DNA of 64,000 bases from an uncultured Bacteroidales bacterium (GCA_946410455.1 CAMKAJ010000008.1:22205-86204); one strand, 5' to 3'. Counted from the first letter of the stretch, positions 17,522-28,602 are shown. Notes: generated from the letters alone by a model not told the origin. Numbers and translations: made by a program.

Positions 17522-18487
17522 TTACGATTCTTTCGAAACATTAACTTTTGTCCCCCTGACTTTCTCCTTAATACGGTCGAATCCCTTACCGTAAACTCCT
17601 GTCACAGAGGACACCGAGAGAAAAGCATTAGGATCTACGCTCTTAACCATACGGAGCAAAATGCTGAGGTCTGATTTGCGGGTAAGGACCATAAGAACCT
17701 CAGTAGCATTCTTAGTGTACCAACCTTTACCGTCGAGCACAGTTACACCGCGATGAAGGTCGCGCGTTATCATGTCTGCAATCTCTGCATATTTCTGAGA
17801 AAGGATAAACAACTGAACCGACTGGCGGGAGCCGGAAAGATACAGGTCAAGAACAGTGCTATTGACGACAACCAAGATGAAACCATACACCACGGTCGTC
17901 ACTTTCTCCGTCCAGGGAAGCAGTTCACCGTCTGCAGAATAGGAAGGCACAATAACAGAAGACAGAATAATCACCACATCCATCCACAAAATCATCCGTC
18001 CCGGCGAAACATTGCGGTATTTATTAACAATAAGCGCAATAATGTCCGTGCCACCAGTACTGCCGCCCTGCGACATAGTCATTCCTATACCCACACCTAC
18101 AAGGATGCCGCCCATTATGGTACTCATAAGCTTACCATTATCGACCGCCAGGGTCTGGGTAATCTCCGAAGGGATAAAGCCTTGCAAGACGTTGAGGCCA
18201 ATTGACGCAAGGATGACCGCATACACAGTCTTGCCGCCAAAACTCTTGCCCAAAACAAACAAGGCGATAATGAGCAAAATAGCGTTCACCGCAAAATATG
18301 TAGTACCAATTTTTATGGCGCCCTGCGTAGCATATTGCACTATAGCCGCCATACCGGACACTCCACCGCCAACCAGGTTGTTTGGAATAAGGAAGAGAAT
18401 CCAACCCAACACATACAGAAGGATGCCAAGAGTAACCAAGGCGTATTCCTTAACAAAAACAAACGCAGATTTTTTACTTAGCGGCAT
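17522..18487 (-). CDS. YitT family membrane protein (DUF2179), second copy
   Basis: 321 residues. Five to six membrane helices (about 15-215) are followed by a soluble DUF2179 domain (about 225-310, with YTKNATEVLMVLTRKSD). The glycine-rich segment [20 protein letters not shown] is the family's most conserved feature. Function is unknown; members are thought to be transporters or sensors. It overlaps the paralogue upstream by 14 bases, and the two share the same domain order and motifs, so they arose by tandem duplication and may form a heteromer. Confidence 0.88.
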   Translation of the reverse strand: MPLSKKSAFVFVKEYALVTLGILLYVLGWILFLIPNNLVGGGVSGMAAIVQYATQGAIKIGTTYFAVNAILLIIALFVLGKSFGGKTVYAVILASIGLNVLQGFIPSEITQTLAVDNGKLMSTIMGGILVGVGIGMTMSQGGSTGGTDIIALIVNKYRNVSPGRMILWMDVVIILSSVIVPSYSADGELLPWTEKVTTVVYGFILVVVNSTVLDLYLSGSRQSVQLFILSQKYAEIADMITRDLHRGVTVLDGKGWYTKNATEVLMVLTRKSDLSILLRMVKSVDPNAFLSVSSVTGVYGKGFDRIKEKVRGTKVNVSKES

Positions 18488-19400
18488 TTTTCTTCTTAGG
18501 TTTAGTCAATCCGGCTTTGATTTCCTCAAAGCCCTCACCATAAACATTATTTGTAGGCGACACAGACATGAAAGCACGCGGATCTATGTCTTTGATAACC
18601 TTGGATAGCTGAGGGAACTCCTTCTGGCTGATGATGATAAGAAGCACATCCCGATTCTGCTTGGTATACCATCCCGTAGCTTTGAGTACCGTTACACCGC
18701 GAGACATTACATCGGTTATATAATCTGCAATCTCACCGCTCCTATGAGAGAATACCAAGAGCTGATAGGAAGACTTCTTTCCTCCCACCACAAAGTCGAT
18801 AATCAAGGAGAATGTAACTACTTCGATCAGACCGTAGCAGGCATCCGAGAAAGTCTTGTCGGGCAAAAAAAGCAGTAAAGAAATAATCACCAGGTCTGAA
18901 ATCAAGAACGCTGAGCTCAACGCCACCGGCCAGTACTTGTTGACCATCAGCGCCACGATGTCCGTACCGCCAGTACTGCCTCCATAGCGCATGGCAAGAC
19001 CTATACCTACAGCCTCGCAAGCACCTGCAATCACGGGAATCAGAATCGTCTCCTGCACATAAAAGAACTCCCCTGGTACGCTGTGCAAAAAAGACGCGCC
19101 GGCAAGAAACTCCATCAGCAAAGAAGAGACCGCAATGCAATAAATAGTCTTGAAGCCAAATCCTATACCCATAGCCAGCACAGCCACAATAATCAAAATT
19201 GCATTGACGACAATATATGAATACTGTGCCTGAATAAGGCCGTCTGTGGCGTACTGGATAATGGTACAAAGTCCCATCATACCGCCAGCAGACATACCGT
19301 TGGGAATCATGAACCCCTCCCAGCAGAACGAAAAAACAAAGCATGCTGCAGTAAGGGCCAGATACTCCCAAACTTTCTTTAACACAAGTTTTGCACTCAT
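18474..19400 (-). CDS. YitT family membrane protein (DUF2179), first copy
   Basis: 308 residues with the same layout as its downstream neighbour: about six hydrophobic helices, [20 protein letters not shown] near residue 148, then a C-terminal DUF2179 domain ([18 protein letters not shown]). The ATG overlaps the leuS stop by 4 bases, so it is made from the leuS transcript. The pair is more similar in motifs than in overall sequence, so the duplication is old. Role unknown. Confidence 0.88.
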   Translation of the reverse strand: MSAKLVLKKVWEYLALTAACFVFSFCWEGFMIPNGMSAGGMMGLCTIIQYATDGLIQAQYSYIVVNAILIIVAVLAMGIGFGFKTIYCIAVSSLLMEFLAGASFLHSVPGEFFYVQETILIPVIAGACEAVGIGLAMRYGGSTGGTDIVALMVNKYWPVALSSAFLISDLVIISLLLFLPDKTFSDACYGLIEVVTFSLIIDFVVGGKKSSYQLLVFSHRSGEIADYITDVMSRGVTVLKATGWYTKQNRDVLLIIISQKEFPQLSKVIKDIDPRAFMSVSPTNNVYGEGFEEIKAGLTKPKKKNAAK

Positions 19401-22126
19401 TTTACAACTATGTTAACGATTCTACCCGGGACTACTATAACCTTCACAATCTGCTGATCTCCAACATACTTGGGTGTGGCAGGATTGGAACGCACGGCTG
19501 CCTCTACCTCTGCGGGATTGGCGCTCTTGGGCATATCTACGGTAAAGCGCATCTTGCCGTTGAACTGCACGGGGTATGTAACATTATCCTCGGCGGCCAG
19601 CGCAGGAATGAACTCCGGGAACACGGCGTCGGCCACAGAGCCTTCGTGACCAAGGCGCTCCCACAGTTCCTCGGCAATATGCGGAGCAAATGGGCAGAGC
19701 AAAACTACCAAAGGCTCCAGAATTTCCCGCTTGTCGCACTTGAGGGCCGTAAGCTCATTAACCGCTATCATAAAGGCACTTATGGTAGTGTTATAAGAGA
19801 AGTTCTCTATGTCGTCCTGCTCCTTGCCAATGAGTTTATGCAGCACCTTGAGTTCCTCTGCAGATGCCTTCTCGTCGGTCACCAGCCACTCGGTCTTGTT
19901 GTAATAGAGCCTCCAAAACTTCTTAAGGAAGCGGTTCACTCCGTCAATTCCCTTGGTATCCCAGGGCTTGCTCTGCTCCACGGGGCCGAGGAACATCTCG
20001 TAAAGCCTAAGGGTATCAGCGCCGTAAGTGTCGCAGATAAGGTCGGGGTTCACCACGTTGTACATAGACTTGCTCATCTTCTCTATGGCCCAGCCACAGC
20101 GGTACTCCCCTTCTTCCAGGATGAATTCTGCATCAGCGAACTCCGGGCGCCATGCGCGGAAAGCATCGAGATCAAGCTTGTCGTTGTACACTATATTTAC
20201 ATCCACGTGTATCTCCGTAGTTTCGTAGTCTTTACGTAGTCCCTCAGACACAAAGGTGTTGGTACCGACGATTCGATAGACAAAGTTGGAGCGTCCCTGA
20301 ATCATACCCTGGTTCACAAGCTTGCGGAATGGTTCGTCCTCGCAAACATAGCCCAGGTCGAAAAGGAACTTGTTCCAGAAACGGGAGTAGATAAGATGCC
20401 CCGTAGCATGCTCAGTACCACCCACATAGAGATCTACGGAACGCCAGTAGTCATTGGCCTCCCGCGACACCAGGGCCTCGCCGTTGTGAGGATCCATGTA
20501 ACGCAGATAGTATGCGCTCGAACCGGCGAACCCTGGCATAGTGGAAGTCTCCAGAGGATATCCCTTGTAGGTCCAGTTCTTGGCCCGCGCGAGAGGAGCA
20601 TCGCCCGTAGGCTTGAAAGACTCTATTTCCGGGAGGCGAAGAGGCAGGTCAGCCTCATCTACCGCACAAGCGATACCATCTTTGTAATAGATGGGGAACG
20701 GTTCGCCCCAGTAGCGCTGGCGCGAGAAAATGGCGTCACGCAGACGGAAATTTGTTTTGCGGCGGCCAAGCCCCTTCTGCTCTACATAATCCTTGGCGGC
20801 CTCGATGGCCTCCTTCACATCCATCCCATTGAGGAATCCTGAGTTGCACATCTTGCCCTCTTTTGCGTCGAAAGATTCTTCGCTCACGTCGCAGCCCTCG
20901 ATAATAGGAACGATGGGCAGTTCAAACTTGCGTGCGAAGGCATAATCGCGGCTGTCATGAGCAGGCACTGCCATAATGGCACCGGTGCCATAGCCAGCAA
21001 GCACGTACTCCGAAATCCAGATAGGAATCTGCTCACCGGTGAGAGGATTCACACCGTATGAGCCTGAGAATACGCCGCTTACGCTCTTTGTCTCCGCGAT
21101 GCGCTCGCGCTCGGTCTTCTTCTTGACTTCCTGGACGTAAGCAGCCACGGCCTCCTTACGGTCGGCCGCTGTAAGCTCTTCAACCAGCTCGCTTTCAGGG
21201 GCAAGCACCATGAATGTAACACCGAATATAGTATCTACGCGCGTGGTAAAAATAGTTACAGGCTTGTGGCGCCCGTTGCAAATAGTGTCGAACACAACCT
21301 CGGTGCCATCTGAACGGCCGATCCAGTTGCGCTGCATCTCCTTGAGCGAATCGCTCCAGTCCAGACGGTCCAGAGACTCCAGGAGCCGCTCAGCATAGGC
21401 AGACACCCTCAGCTGCCATTGAGTCATCTTTTTCTGGACCACAGGGAAACCGCCACGCACCGAGAGGCCGTCCTTGACCTCGTCGTTTGCGAGGACCGTT
21501 CCAAGCCCCTCGCACCAGTTTACGGACGTTTCTCCCTGATAAGCAATACGATAGCGCATCAGAATATCGGACTTCTCCTTCTCTGTTGCAGCAGCCCATG
21601 CCGCAGGGGTAATATCCTCGTAACCCTGCGACTCTATGCGGGAGACCAGCTCTGCAATGGGACGGGCCTTACCGGCGGCCGGGTCGTACCAGCTGTCGAA
21701 CATCTTGAGGAAGGCCCACTGTGTCCATTTGTAGAACTCCGGATCGCAAGTGCGCACTTCCCTGTCCCAGTCGTAAGAGAAACCTATGCGGTCTAGCTGG
21801 CTGCGATACCGCGCTACGTTCTCGTTGGTGGTCTTCTCGGGGTGCTGGCCGGTCTGGATAGCATATTGCTCTGCCGGCAGTCCGAATGCATCATAGCCCA
21901 TGGGGTGCAGCACGTTATAACCCTTCAGCCGCTTGTATCTGGAATAAATATCGCTTGCAATGTATCCGAGAGGATGCCCGACGTGCAGTCCCGCTCCGGA
22001 AGGATAAGGGAACATGTCCAGCACGTAATACTTGGGTTTGGACGGATTCTCAACCGCCTTAAAGGTCTTCTCGGAGGCCCATCTGGCCTGCCACTTACTC
22101 TCGATTGACTTAAAATCGTATTCCAT
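19397..22126 (-). CDS. leuS: Leucyl-tRNA synthetase
   Basis: 909 residues. Class I signature HVGH is at 48-51 and KMSKS near residue 700. The editing (CP1) domain between them carries a Thr-rich TTRVDTIFG segment and a [14 protein letters not shown] block that remove mischarged isoleucine and norvaline. The C-terminal anticodon-binding and tRNA-contact domains are complete. It lies 6 bases after the M28/TonB gene. I see no T-box or leader-peptide attenuator in front of it. Confidence 0.97.
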   Translation of the reverse strand: MEYDFKSIESKWQARWASEKTFKAVENPSKPKYYVLDMFPYPSGAGLHVGHPLGYIASDIYSRYKRLKGYNVLHPMGYDAFGLPAEQYAIQTGQHPEKTTNENVARYRSQLDRIGFSYDWDREVRTCDPEFYKWTQWAFLKMFDSWYDPAAGKARPIAELVSRIESQGYEDITPAAWAAATEKEKSDILMRYRIAYQGETSVNWCEGLGTVLANDEVKDGLSVRGGFPVVQKKMTQWQLRVSAYAERLLESLDRLDWSDSLKEMQRNWIGRSDGTEVVFDTICNGRHKPVTIFTTRVDTIFGVTFMVLAPESELVEELTAADRKEAVAAYVQEVKKKTERERIAETKSVSGVFSGSYGVNPLTGEQIPIWISEYVLAGYGTGAIMAVPAHDSRDYAFARKFELPIVPIIEGCDVSEESFDAKEGKMCNSGFLNGMDVKEAIEAAKDYVEQKGLGRRKTNFRLRDAIFSRQRYWGEPFPIYYKDGIACAVDEADLPLRLPEIESFKPTGDAPLARAKNWTYKGYPLETSTMPGFAGSSAYYLRYMDPHNGEALVSREANDYWRSVDLYVGGTEHATGHLIYSRFWNKFLFDLGYVCEDEPFRKLVNQGMIQGRSNFVYRIVGTNTFVSEGLRKDYETTEIHVDVNIVYNDKLDLDAFRAWRPEFADAEFILEEGEYRCGWAIEKMSKSMYNVVNPDLICDTYGADTLRLYEMFLGPVEQSKPWDTKGIDGVNRFLKKFWRLYYNKTEWLVTDEKASAEELKVLHKLIGKEQDDIENFSYNTTISAFMIAVNELTALKCDKREILEPLVVLLCPFAPHIAEELWERLGHEGSVADAVFPEFIPALAAEDNVTYPVQFNGKMRFTVDMPKSANPAEVEAAVRSNPATPKYVGDQQIVKVIVVPGRIVNIVVK

Positions 22127-22132
22127 ATATCA

Positions 22133-23467
22133 CTATTTCTTCTCCAATCTGAATTCTACATTCAAGGAAACATGAGATTTAACTTTCTTGCCACGCACCA
22201 GTCCGGGCTTCCAGTCTGGGGAGGCCTTGATTACCCTAAGGGCCTCCTCTTCCAACAAAGGATGGCTGCTCCTGGCTGCCTTTACATCCGTTACATGACC
22301 CTTTTCGTCTATCACGAAATCTACCAGCACGCGCCCCTGTATTCCCTGTTGCACAGCCTCCTGAGGATACTTCAGGTAAACATATACCCACTTCTTCAAG
22401 AATACTGCAGGATCGTTGCTGCCAAGGAAGGTTGGCTTGACGTCGCAATCGTAATACGGCACAACGCCGGAACGGCCCTCCAGATAAAGCTCTCGGGCGG
22501 CCTCTGAGGGATTGAACTCAGGCTTGGACCCTCCAGAAAGGGATACTATGTAGTTATAGAGGTATTCCACCTCCCTCTCCATCCAATCATACTCCAGGAT
22601 GGACGGGGTATCCTTGACTCTGTTGTACTCAGGATACATGCCGGTAGTAAACATCGCGACAGGAATCTTGGCGTCGTAGAAAACTCTATGGTCTGACGGG
22701 CAAGGCTCTGCCGGAACAAGCTGGGGCTGAACGGGTTGCAGCGTATTGGAGAGAGCCGTTACAGTCTTGTTCATATCGGCATTTGAAGCCGTAAAAGCAT
22801 AAAAACCGGAAGATCCAGTACCGAGCATATTCAACTCCACCATGGCGTCAATCTTCTCAGGGGCCGGGAATGAACGGTGGATAAAATACCACGAACCGGC
22901 ACCATCCTTAAGTGAGGCCCCGGCCGCCAAAAGAACGACAGAGCGCTTGAGCAACACTTTATTTGTCTGCAGCATAGCGGCCAGCTGAATGAGCACGGCA
23001 AGCCCGGAAGCGTTGCCGTTTGCACCATAGTAAATACGCCGCTCCAGAGAGCCATCCACGCTGACCATCGCCGTACCCAGGTTATCCATCCTGGCGCATA
23101 CAATTATATAGCTGTCTTTCAGCTTATTATCGTATCCGGGAATGAACGCCGCCACATTGCGGGAGCGAAGGGTATCGCCGCTTTCCTGCTTGAGACCGAA
23201 CGAATCACCGTCTTCTCCGTACAGCAAATCTACACCCAGCCCTTCAAAGCGCTTGCTTATATAACGGGCAGCCTCCAATTCTCCATCGGAGCCGGCCGCC
23301 CGCCCCTCGAGCGCAGCTGATGCAAGAAACCCGACATCTTCTTTCATGTTACGAACGACTTCGCTCTCAGACAACTCGGAATACACAGGATACTTATACT
23401 GCGCCCGCAGCCCGAAAGGTATCAGAAGTATAGCAAGAACAAGAAGACGTTTCATTATCTCACTCAT
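22133..23467 (-). CDS. Degenerate M28 peptidase fold fused to a TonB C-terminal domain
   Basis: 444 residues with a signal peptide (to about residue 23). Residues 35-320 align with M28 zinc aminopeptidases, but the catalytic set is gone: the HxD motif reads RMD (126-128), GADDNASG reads GANGNASG (148-155), the catalytic Glu pair reads SL (185-186) and the LDM aspartate is Asn213. Only the final SDH His260 survives. Residues about 355-444 are a TonB C-terminal domain (YLKYPQEAVQQGIQG, then VDFVIDEKGHVTDV). It is probably a non-enzymatic periplasmic binding protein. An ATG at 23455 is an alternative start. It overlaps the SPOR gene by 8 bases. Confidence 0.82.
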   Translation of the reverse strand: MSEIMKRLLVLAILLIPFGLRAQYKYPVYSELSESEVVRNMKEDVGFLASAALEGRAAGSDGELEAARYISKRFEGLGVDLLYGEDGDSFGLKQESGDTLRSRNVAAFIPGYDNKLKDSYIIVCARMDNLGTAMVSVDGSLERRIYYGANGNASGLAVLIQLAAMLQTNKVLLKRSVVLLAAGASLKDGAGSWYFIHRSFPAPEKIDAMVELNMLGTGSSGFYAFTASNADMNKTVTALSNTLQPVQPQLVPAEPCPSDHRVFYDAKIPVAMFTTGMYPEYNRVKDTPSILEYDWMEREVEYLYNYIVSLSGGSKPEFNPSEAARELYLEGRSGVVPYYDCDVKPTFLGSNDPAVFLKKWVYVYLKYPQEAVQQGIQGRVLVDFVIDEKGHVTDVKAARSSHPLLEEEALRVIKASPDWKPGLVRGKKVKSHVSLNVEFRLEKK

Positions 23468-24005
23468 TTACAAGCACCCAAAGATGCTTGGAAGAATAGG
23501 GTAATTGTTCAATCCTAAGATAAGATTCCAGTATCTCGCTAATTCGGTTGCTCGGAGCCACAAGTACGGCATCAGCAGTCTTTCGACACTTTACAGCTAT
23601 GGTCTGATACCCATCCTCTGCATAAAGAGAGATAAGATTCTGCGCATTATTCTTGTCGGCAAAAACCCCTGCAACCACGTAATAACGGTGATCGAGCGTA
23701 CTTGTTTGAATATGCTTGAGCTGTGATGCAGAGAATAACTTGCCGGCACGGGTAAGCGTATCCATAGCCGCTATAGAATCCCTCGCTGCCTGCTCAACAC
23801 GGGCAATCGAGTCAAGACGGGCCTTGGCCAGGGAGTCCCTACGCTGCTCTGCCTTTGCTATAAGCGCACGCTTACGTGCAATGTCTTCCGAACCAGGACG
23901 GCCTGCGAGCGAACGCAGAAAGTCACAGGAGGAGACGAAGCACGTAAGCAACGCCAGAGCGAGAATTATGCTACTTAGCCTGTGCAGCTGCCACAACTGC
24001 AGCAT
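23460..24005 (-). CDS. SPOR-domain lipoprotein
   Basis: 181 residues from the ATG at 24005, chosen because it starts a lipoprotein signal with lipobox VSSC (Cys27). Residues 40-90 are a charged Arg/Lys/Asp/Ala-rich helix, likely a coiled coil. Residues about 103-180 are a SPOR domain (HRYYVVAGVFADKNNAQNL), which binds peptidoglycan stripped of stem peptides at division sites. It overlaps the TPR gene upstream by 35 bases and the M28/TonB gene by 8, so it sits in a coupled envelope cluster. Confidence 0.82.
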   Translation of the reverse strand: MLQLWQLHRLSSIILALALLTCFVSSCDFLRSLAGRPGSEDIARKRALIAKAEQRRDSLAKARLDSIARVEQAARDSIAAMDTLTRAGKLFSASQLKHIQTSTLDHRYYVVAGVFADKNNAQNLISLYAEDGYQTIAVKCRKTADAVLVAPSNRISEILESYLRIEQLPYSSKHLWVLVNE

Positions 24006-25293
24006 ATTTGTCGTATTTCTGCTGATAAGAATCGTCGGTGGTGCGGAAGCGGAAGCAAGCATTCTTAAGATACTCTGCTACAGCTACTTTAGTGCCTTCG
24101 TCCTTAAGGATTTCGTAGGCCTGCTCGAAGGGCTCGATGCAAGACTTGAGGCAGCTCTCGAATTTCTCTACCAGAGCCATGTACTTGGCGTCGTCCATCT
24201 CGTTCTGGGCCTCCTCGGAGTACTTGATAGCCAGATTGTAGAACATCTGACCCTTGCCGATGAATCCGTATGCATAAGCAGGATCTATTACAGCGCACTT
24301 GTCGTAAGCGACTACTGCGTCATCAGTCTTGCCAAGCTGGTTGCAGATATTACCCTCTACATAATAGAGAGAGGGGTTGTTGGGCTCGTTCTTCTTTGCC
24401 TCATCGAGCAGCTCAAACAGACGGTCGGTACTTCCGTTGTTGTTGATGTAATAGTTGATAAGGCCCACCAGAATGCTCTGGCTCTGAGGGAACCTCTGGA
24501 AACCCTCCTCGAGGTAATCCTTACCCTTCTCGGCTGCACCCTTCTTCTCGGCAATGTCGGCGAGCTTTGCAAAGGTCTCACCGCCCTCTCCGTAATAACC
24601 AATCTCGTAAGCATTCTGGAAGAACACTTCAGCGCGGTCCATGTCGCCTGCAAGCCATGCAGTAAAACCAGCGTTGTAAATAGAATTGGAATCCAGCTGG
24701 CTGAGGGGCTCGGTGGCGCGGGCGATTGCTGCAGACTCAAAGAGCTTGGAAGCTTTTGCAAGGTCTCCAAGGGTATAGCTGGTGTATGCCTGCTCGTTGA
24801 ACTTTCCGGAGATAGAAAGCAGAGCTCCGGTGATATCCTTGGTCTTGGAGTGCTTGACATCCAGCTCTCCGGCCTTTTTGAAAGCCTCAAGGGCCATGGT
24901 CAGAGCGTCTTCATAAATTGGCTGGGTAACCTCGATGAGCCCGAGCTGACCTGCTGCATTGTAATAATAGTTCCTGGTAGGATAAACCTCCTTGTCCCAG
25001 GTCTGGCCCCCAAGAGACACACGCTCCACGGCGCTGGGCCTCTCGTTATTAGACACAAGCTGAACCTCGTTTCTGCTGGCACCGAGCCAACCGCTGCCGG
25101 CAGGAGCGTCGTATGCATCAATAAGAGCCTGTCCATATTTAATCCAGGTGCCGAACTTCTCGGCCTTCTTAGGATTCTCGGTATCGGCTTTAGCCTTCTG
25201 TACAGCATTCTGTGCAGCAGAAATGCTCTTAACCTGTGCATTTGCCGAAATGACTGTGGCTGCAAGAGCCAGTACCATCAAAACTTTTTTCAT
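23971..25293 (-). CDS. Exported tetratricopeptide-repeat protein
   Basis: 440 residues. Residues 1-19 are a signal peptide ending in ANA. The remainder is alpha-helical with several TPR-like repeats, for example around 118-155, 180-240 and 250-345 (NPSLYYVEGNICNQLGKTDD). TPR solenoids bind partner proteins, here in the periplasm. It lies 11 bases after gyrA and in front of the SPOR lipoprotein. The stop is TAG. Exact function unknown; the order gyrA-TPR occurs in other Bacteroidales as far as I recall. Confidence 0.85.
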   Translation of the reverse strand: MKKVLMVLALAATVISANAQVKSISAAQNAVQKAKADTENPKKAEKFGTWIKYGQALIDAYDAPAGSGWLGASRNEVQLVSNNERPSAVERVSLGGQTWDKEVYPTRNYYYNAAGQLGLIEVTQPIYEDALTMALEAFKKAGELDVKHSKTKDITGALLSISGKFNEQAYTSYTLGDLAKASKLFESAAIARATEPLSQLDSNSIYNAGFTAWLAGDMDRAEVFFQNAYEIGYYGEGGETFAKLADIAEKKGAAEKGKDYLEEGFQRFPQSQSILVGLINYYINNNGSTDRLFELLDEAKKNEPNNPSLYYVEGNICNQLGKTDDAVVAYDKCAVIDPAYAYGFIGKGQMFYNLAIKYSEEAQNEMDDAKYMALVEKFESCLKSCIEPFEQAYEILKDEGTKVAVAEYLKNACFRFRTTDDSYQQKYDKYAAVVAAAQAK

Positions 25294-25304
25294 GGCTATA
25301 AGAT

Positions 25305-27824
25305 TTATTCGTTTTCTGTTGTTTCTTCTATACCGGAGGCAACATCTTGCTCCTCTTCCTTAGGTACCGGGCAGACAGCTGCAATAGAGTCTCCCTCGCG
25401 TATGTTGATCAGGCGTACGCCTTGAGTGGCGCGGCCCGCGACCCTGATTTCGCTCACGGACATCCTGATAGTGAGTCCGGATTTATTAATAATCATGAGG
25501 TCGTTCTCTTCTGTAACAGACTTGATTGCAACAAGCGCGCCAGTCTTCTCTGTGATGTTGATGGTCTTTACGCCCTGTGCCCCTCTGTGAGTTATGCTGT
25601 ATTCGTCGGGAGAGGTGCGTTTACCATAGCCATTCTCGCTGACTACCAGCACAGTACGGGCCGCGTAATCGGCATCCTGGGGATTGAATGACAGGGCACC
25701 CACAACCTCGTCGTCATCTTTTATGCTGATACCGCGTACACCGGAACTGTTGCGGCCCAGGCTGCGAAGCTCCTCCTCGCGGAAGTGGCAGCAGCGGCCA
25801 TTGCGGGCAGCAATCATAATCTCGTTCTTGCCGTCTGTGAGCAGGGCGTCGAGCAGTTCGTCTCCCTCGCGGATATTGATAGCGATAATGCCCTTATTGA
25901 AACTGCGGGAGTTGGTATAGTCGGCCAGGTCGGTCTTCTTGATCACACCGCGCTTGGTAACGAGAATCACATAGCGCTCTGCATCAGTGTCTGCATTCTT
26001 GGGCAGAGGGATGTTGAGATAGGTGCGGATCTTGTCTTCCGGATCGATGGAGAGCAGGTTTTGCACCGCACGGCCCTTTGAAGTACGCGTACCCTCGGGC
26101 AGCTCGTAAACCTTCTTGCAGTAGCGCACGCCCTTATCGGTAAAGAAGAGCATCACGGAATGCATGTTGGCTACGTAGATATGCTCGATGAAATCCTCGT
26201 CGCGGGTAGCGCTTGCCTTCTTGCCCACGCCTCCCCTGCTCTGGGTGCGGAATTCGCTGAGCGGAGTGCGCTTGATGTATCCGAGGTGGGAAATGGTGAT
26301 GACCACGTCCTCATCGGGATAGAAGTCCTCGGGGTTGAACTCGTCTGCGCTGAGAGTAATCTCCGTGCGGCGGTCGTCACCATACTTGGCCTTCATCTCG
26401 GAAGACTCCTGCTTGACGATTGCGAGCTGCTCGGCTTCGCTGCCAAGGATCACCTGGCAACGGGCAATGAACTTCTCCAACTCGTCGTATTCGGCCTGCA
26501 GCCTGTCTTTCTCCAGACCGGTGAGCTGACGCAGGCGCATTTCTACGATTGCAGCAGCCTGAAGCTCCGTGAATCCGAAGGTCTCCGAGAGCTCTGCCTT
26601 GGCATCATCCACGCTCTTGGAGTGGCGTATGATAGCTACTATCTCATCTATAACGTCGATGGCCTTGAGCAAGCCTTCCAGGATATGGGCGCGCTTGAGG
26701 GCCTTGTCAAGCTCGAACTTGGTGCGGCGCACCACTACCTCGTGGCGGAATTCCACGAAGTTCTGAATCATTTCCTTAAGAGAGAGGGTGCGCGGACGGC
26801 CCTTCACCAGCGCCACATTGTTGATGGCAAAGCTGGACTGAAGCGCCGTGTACTTGAAGAGCATGTTGAGCACCACGTTGGAGTTGGCTCCCATCTTGAG
26901 GGGAATCTCGATACGTATGCCCTCGCGGTTTGTAAGCTCCAGCAAGTCGGCAATGCCCTCTATCTTCTTGTCGCGTACCAGCTCGCCGATGTGGGCAATC
27001 ATGTCGCGCTTGTTCACCATGTACGGAATCTCCGTCACCACTATGGTCTCGCGGCCGTTATCTGCAACCTCAATCTCGGTGCGGGCACGCACGACAACCC
27101 TGCCACGGCCGCTGTTGTATGCATCCACAATTCCCTGGCGGCCCATGATGATGCCTCCCGTAGGGAAATCGGGGCCCTTGACATGCTCCATCAACTCCTC
27201 AGTAGTGATATCCGGATTGTCGATGTATGCGCAGATTGCGTCACAGATTTCACCCAGGTTATGTGGGGCCATGTTGGTGGCCATACCTACCGCAATGCCA
27301 GACGAGCCGTTCAGTAACAGCAGGGGCAGCTTGGTAGGCAGGACGGTAGGCTCCTGGAGAGAGTCGTCGAAGTTCAGCGTCATATCGACGGTATCCTTGT
27401 CTATATCTGCGAGGATATCTTCCGTCATCTTGGCGAGCTTAGCCTCAGTGTATCGCATTGCCGCGACGGGGTCGCCGTCCATGGAACCGAAGTTACCTTG
27501 CCCGAAAACAAGAGGGTAACGCTGGTTCCAGGGCTGGGCCAGACGCGCCATAGCGTCGTAAACACTGGAATCTCCGTGAGGGTGGTATTTACCCAGAACT
27601 TCACCGACGATACGGGCAGACTTCTTGGTCTGGCCGCCGAAGCTCAAGCCCAGTCCGTCCATTCCAAAGAGGACGCGGCGCTGTACCGGCTTGAGGCCGT
27701 CACGCACATCGGGGAGTGCTCTGGAAACAATGACGGACATCGAGTAGTCGATGTACGCCGTGCGCATTTCGTGATCAATTTCTACCGGCTCTATATAGCC
27801 GCGTACGACTTCTTCACTATCCAT
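25305..27824 (-). CDS. gyrA: DNA gyrase subunit A
   Basis: 839 residues. The DNA-cleaving tyrosine is Tyr125 in [10 protein letters not shown]. The quinolone-resistance region reads [10 protein letters not shown] (81-90), with Ser86 and Asp90 at the positions of E. coli Ser83 and Asp87, the sensitive residues. The GyrA box in the C-terminal pinwheel is present as SRGGVGK, with Val in place of the usual Lys. It introduces negative supercoils together with GyrB. It heads the minus-strand cluster and has a -7 box 24 bases upstream, divergent from the Clp-N gene. Confidence 0.96.
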   Translation of the reverse strand: MDSEEVVRGYIEPVEIDHEMRTAYIDYSMSVIVSRALPDVRDGLKPVQRRVLFGMDGLGLSFGGQTKKSARIVGEVLGKYHPHGDSSVYDAMARLAQPWNQRYPLVFGQGNFGSMDGDPVAAMRYTEAKLAKMTEDILADIDKDTVDMTLNFDDSLQEPTVLPTKLPLLLLNGSSGIAVGMATNMAPHNLGEICDAICAYIDNPDITTEELMEHVKGPDFPTGGIIMGRQGIVDAYNSGRGRVVVRARTEIEVADNGRETIVVTEIPYMVNKRDMIAHIGELVRDKKIEGIADLLELTNREGIRIEIPLKMGANSNVVLNMLFKYTALQSSFAINNVALVKGRPRTLSLKEMIQNFVEFRHEVVVRRTKFELDKALKRAHILEGLLKAIDVIDEIVAIIRHSKSVDDAKAELSETFGFTELQAAAIVEMRLRQLTGLEKDRLQAEYDELEKFIARCQVILGSEAEQLAIVKQESSEMKAKYGDDRRTEITLSADEFNPEDFYPDEDVVITISHLGYIKRTPLSEFRTQSRGGVGKKASATRDEDFIEHIYVANMHSVMLFFTDKGVRYCKKVYELPEGTRTSKGRAVQNLLSIDPEDKIRTYLNIPLPKNADTDAERYVILVTKRGVIKKTDLADYTNSRSFNKGIIAINIREGDELLDALLTDGKNEIMIAARNGRCCHFREEELRSLGRNSSGVRGISIKDDDEVVGALSFNPQDADYAARTVLVVSENGYGKRTSPDEYSITHRGAQGVKTINITEKTGALVAIKSVTEENDLMIINKSGLTIRMSVSEIRVAGRATQGVRLINIREGDSIAAVCPVPKEEEQDVASGIEETTENE

Positions 27825-27848
27825 TTATTTAGCTTCTTTATAATCGTA

Positions 27849-27856
27849 CAAATATA
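27849..27856 (-). promoter_or_regulatory. -7 promoter box for gyrA cluster
   Basis: Minus strand TATATTTG, 24 bases before the gyrA ATG. Confidence 0.6.
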
Positions 27857-27879
27857 ATAATAATTTGCGAATTTTTGTG

Positions 27880-27887
27880 CATCTTTG
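27880..27887 (+). promoter_or_regulatory. -7 promoter box for the Clp-N gene
   Basis: CATCTTTG, one mismatch to TAnnTTTG, four bases before the ATG at 27892. This supports a leaderless mRNA and that start. Confidence 0.45.
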
Positions 27888-27891
27888 CGGC

Positions 27892-28527
27892 ATGGAATTG
27901 CGCTTTTCTGACGTTTTTTTGAAGGTTCTGGAGTTTAGCCGGGACGAGGCCTTGCGCACGGGCTGGCACAACATCTGCCCAGACCATATAATGCTCGCCA
28001 TAATGCGGCATTCAAGCAACGACGCATGCCTAGCCCTAGAGTCTGCCGGCATCGACACAGCGCTGTTCAAAGAGCAAATAGACGCGGCTGTATTCGTAGA
28101 TGAAGCAGTGCCATGGGAAGAGCGCGACAGCATTAATCTGTGCGAAAGTTCAATCAGTATGCTGCAACACGCCGCGCTTGAGGCGACCCGCTGCGGGAGC
28201 CCCGTCCTGGAGCCGCTGCACTTTCTGCTCGCCGTATGCCGCGTAGCTGGCTGTTACAGCCACGACTTCTTGAGCGACGGCGACATATCTCTACGCGCCC
28301 TTGTAGAAGCATCCGGACTTGAATGGTCGCAATACGGACTTGACAGCCGGGCCTTGGCCTCTGGCGGGGCGGATGCAAGTACCTCAGCATCTAAAGACGG
28401 CCTCTCCGGGAGCAGTTCCTCCGAGGACGGCCATGCCGGGAACTTCCCTGACGCCAGTCTCCTTGCCGCAGCCCTCGAACGCCGCCTTCGCGAAGGTTAC
28501 ACCACCGACAACCCTCTGGCCAGCTAA
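27892..28527 (+). CDS. Stand-alone Clp N-terminal domain protein
   Basis: 211 residues. Residues 1-145 match the double Clp repeat domain that sits at the N-terminus of ClpA/ClpC unfoldases and binds adaptors or substrates (FSDVFLKVLEFSRDEA, CPDHIMLAIMRH, LEPLHFLLAVCR). It then runs into a Ser/Gly/Asp-rich linker and a short helical tail, and stops; there is no ATPase domain here or in the following sequence. The ATG at 27892 is preferred to 27865 because the promoter box lies just before it. It could be a substrate adaptor, or a ClpC gene reduced to its N-domain. Confidence 0.8.
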   Translation: MELRFSDVFLKVLEFSRDEALRTGWHNICPDHIMLAIMRHSSNDACLALESAGIDTALFKEQIDAAVFVDEAVPWEERDSINLCESSISMLQHAALEATRCGSPVLEPLHFLLAVCRVAGCYSHDFLSDGDISLRALVEASGLEWSQYGLDSRALASGGADASTSASKDGLSGSSSSEDGHAGNFPDASLLAAALERRLREGYTTDNPLAS

Positions 28528-28546
28528 GCCGGATCACCAACTGAAG

Positions 28547-28584
28547 TGCGCGTAGGGATACTTTCTAGTGTACCTCTACGCGCA
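28547..28584. repeat. REP-like palindrome, left member of a doublet
   Basis: TGCGCGTAG and CTACGCGCA are perfect 9-base arms around 20 bases. The outer sequence GTGCGCGTAGGGATAC closely resembles the minus-strand arm of the palindrome at 28603-28632. Confidence 0.6.
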
Positions 28585-28602
28585 AAAAAAGGCGAAAATG
28601 AA

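Noticed and set aside
22127..22132. T-box or leucine leader before leuS
   Set aside because: Only 6 bases separate leuS from the upstream gene; there is no room for a leader and no terminator.
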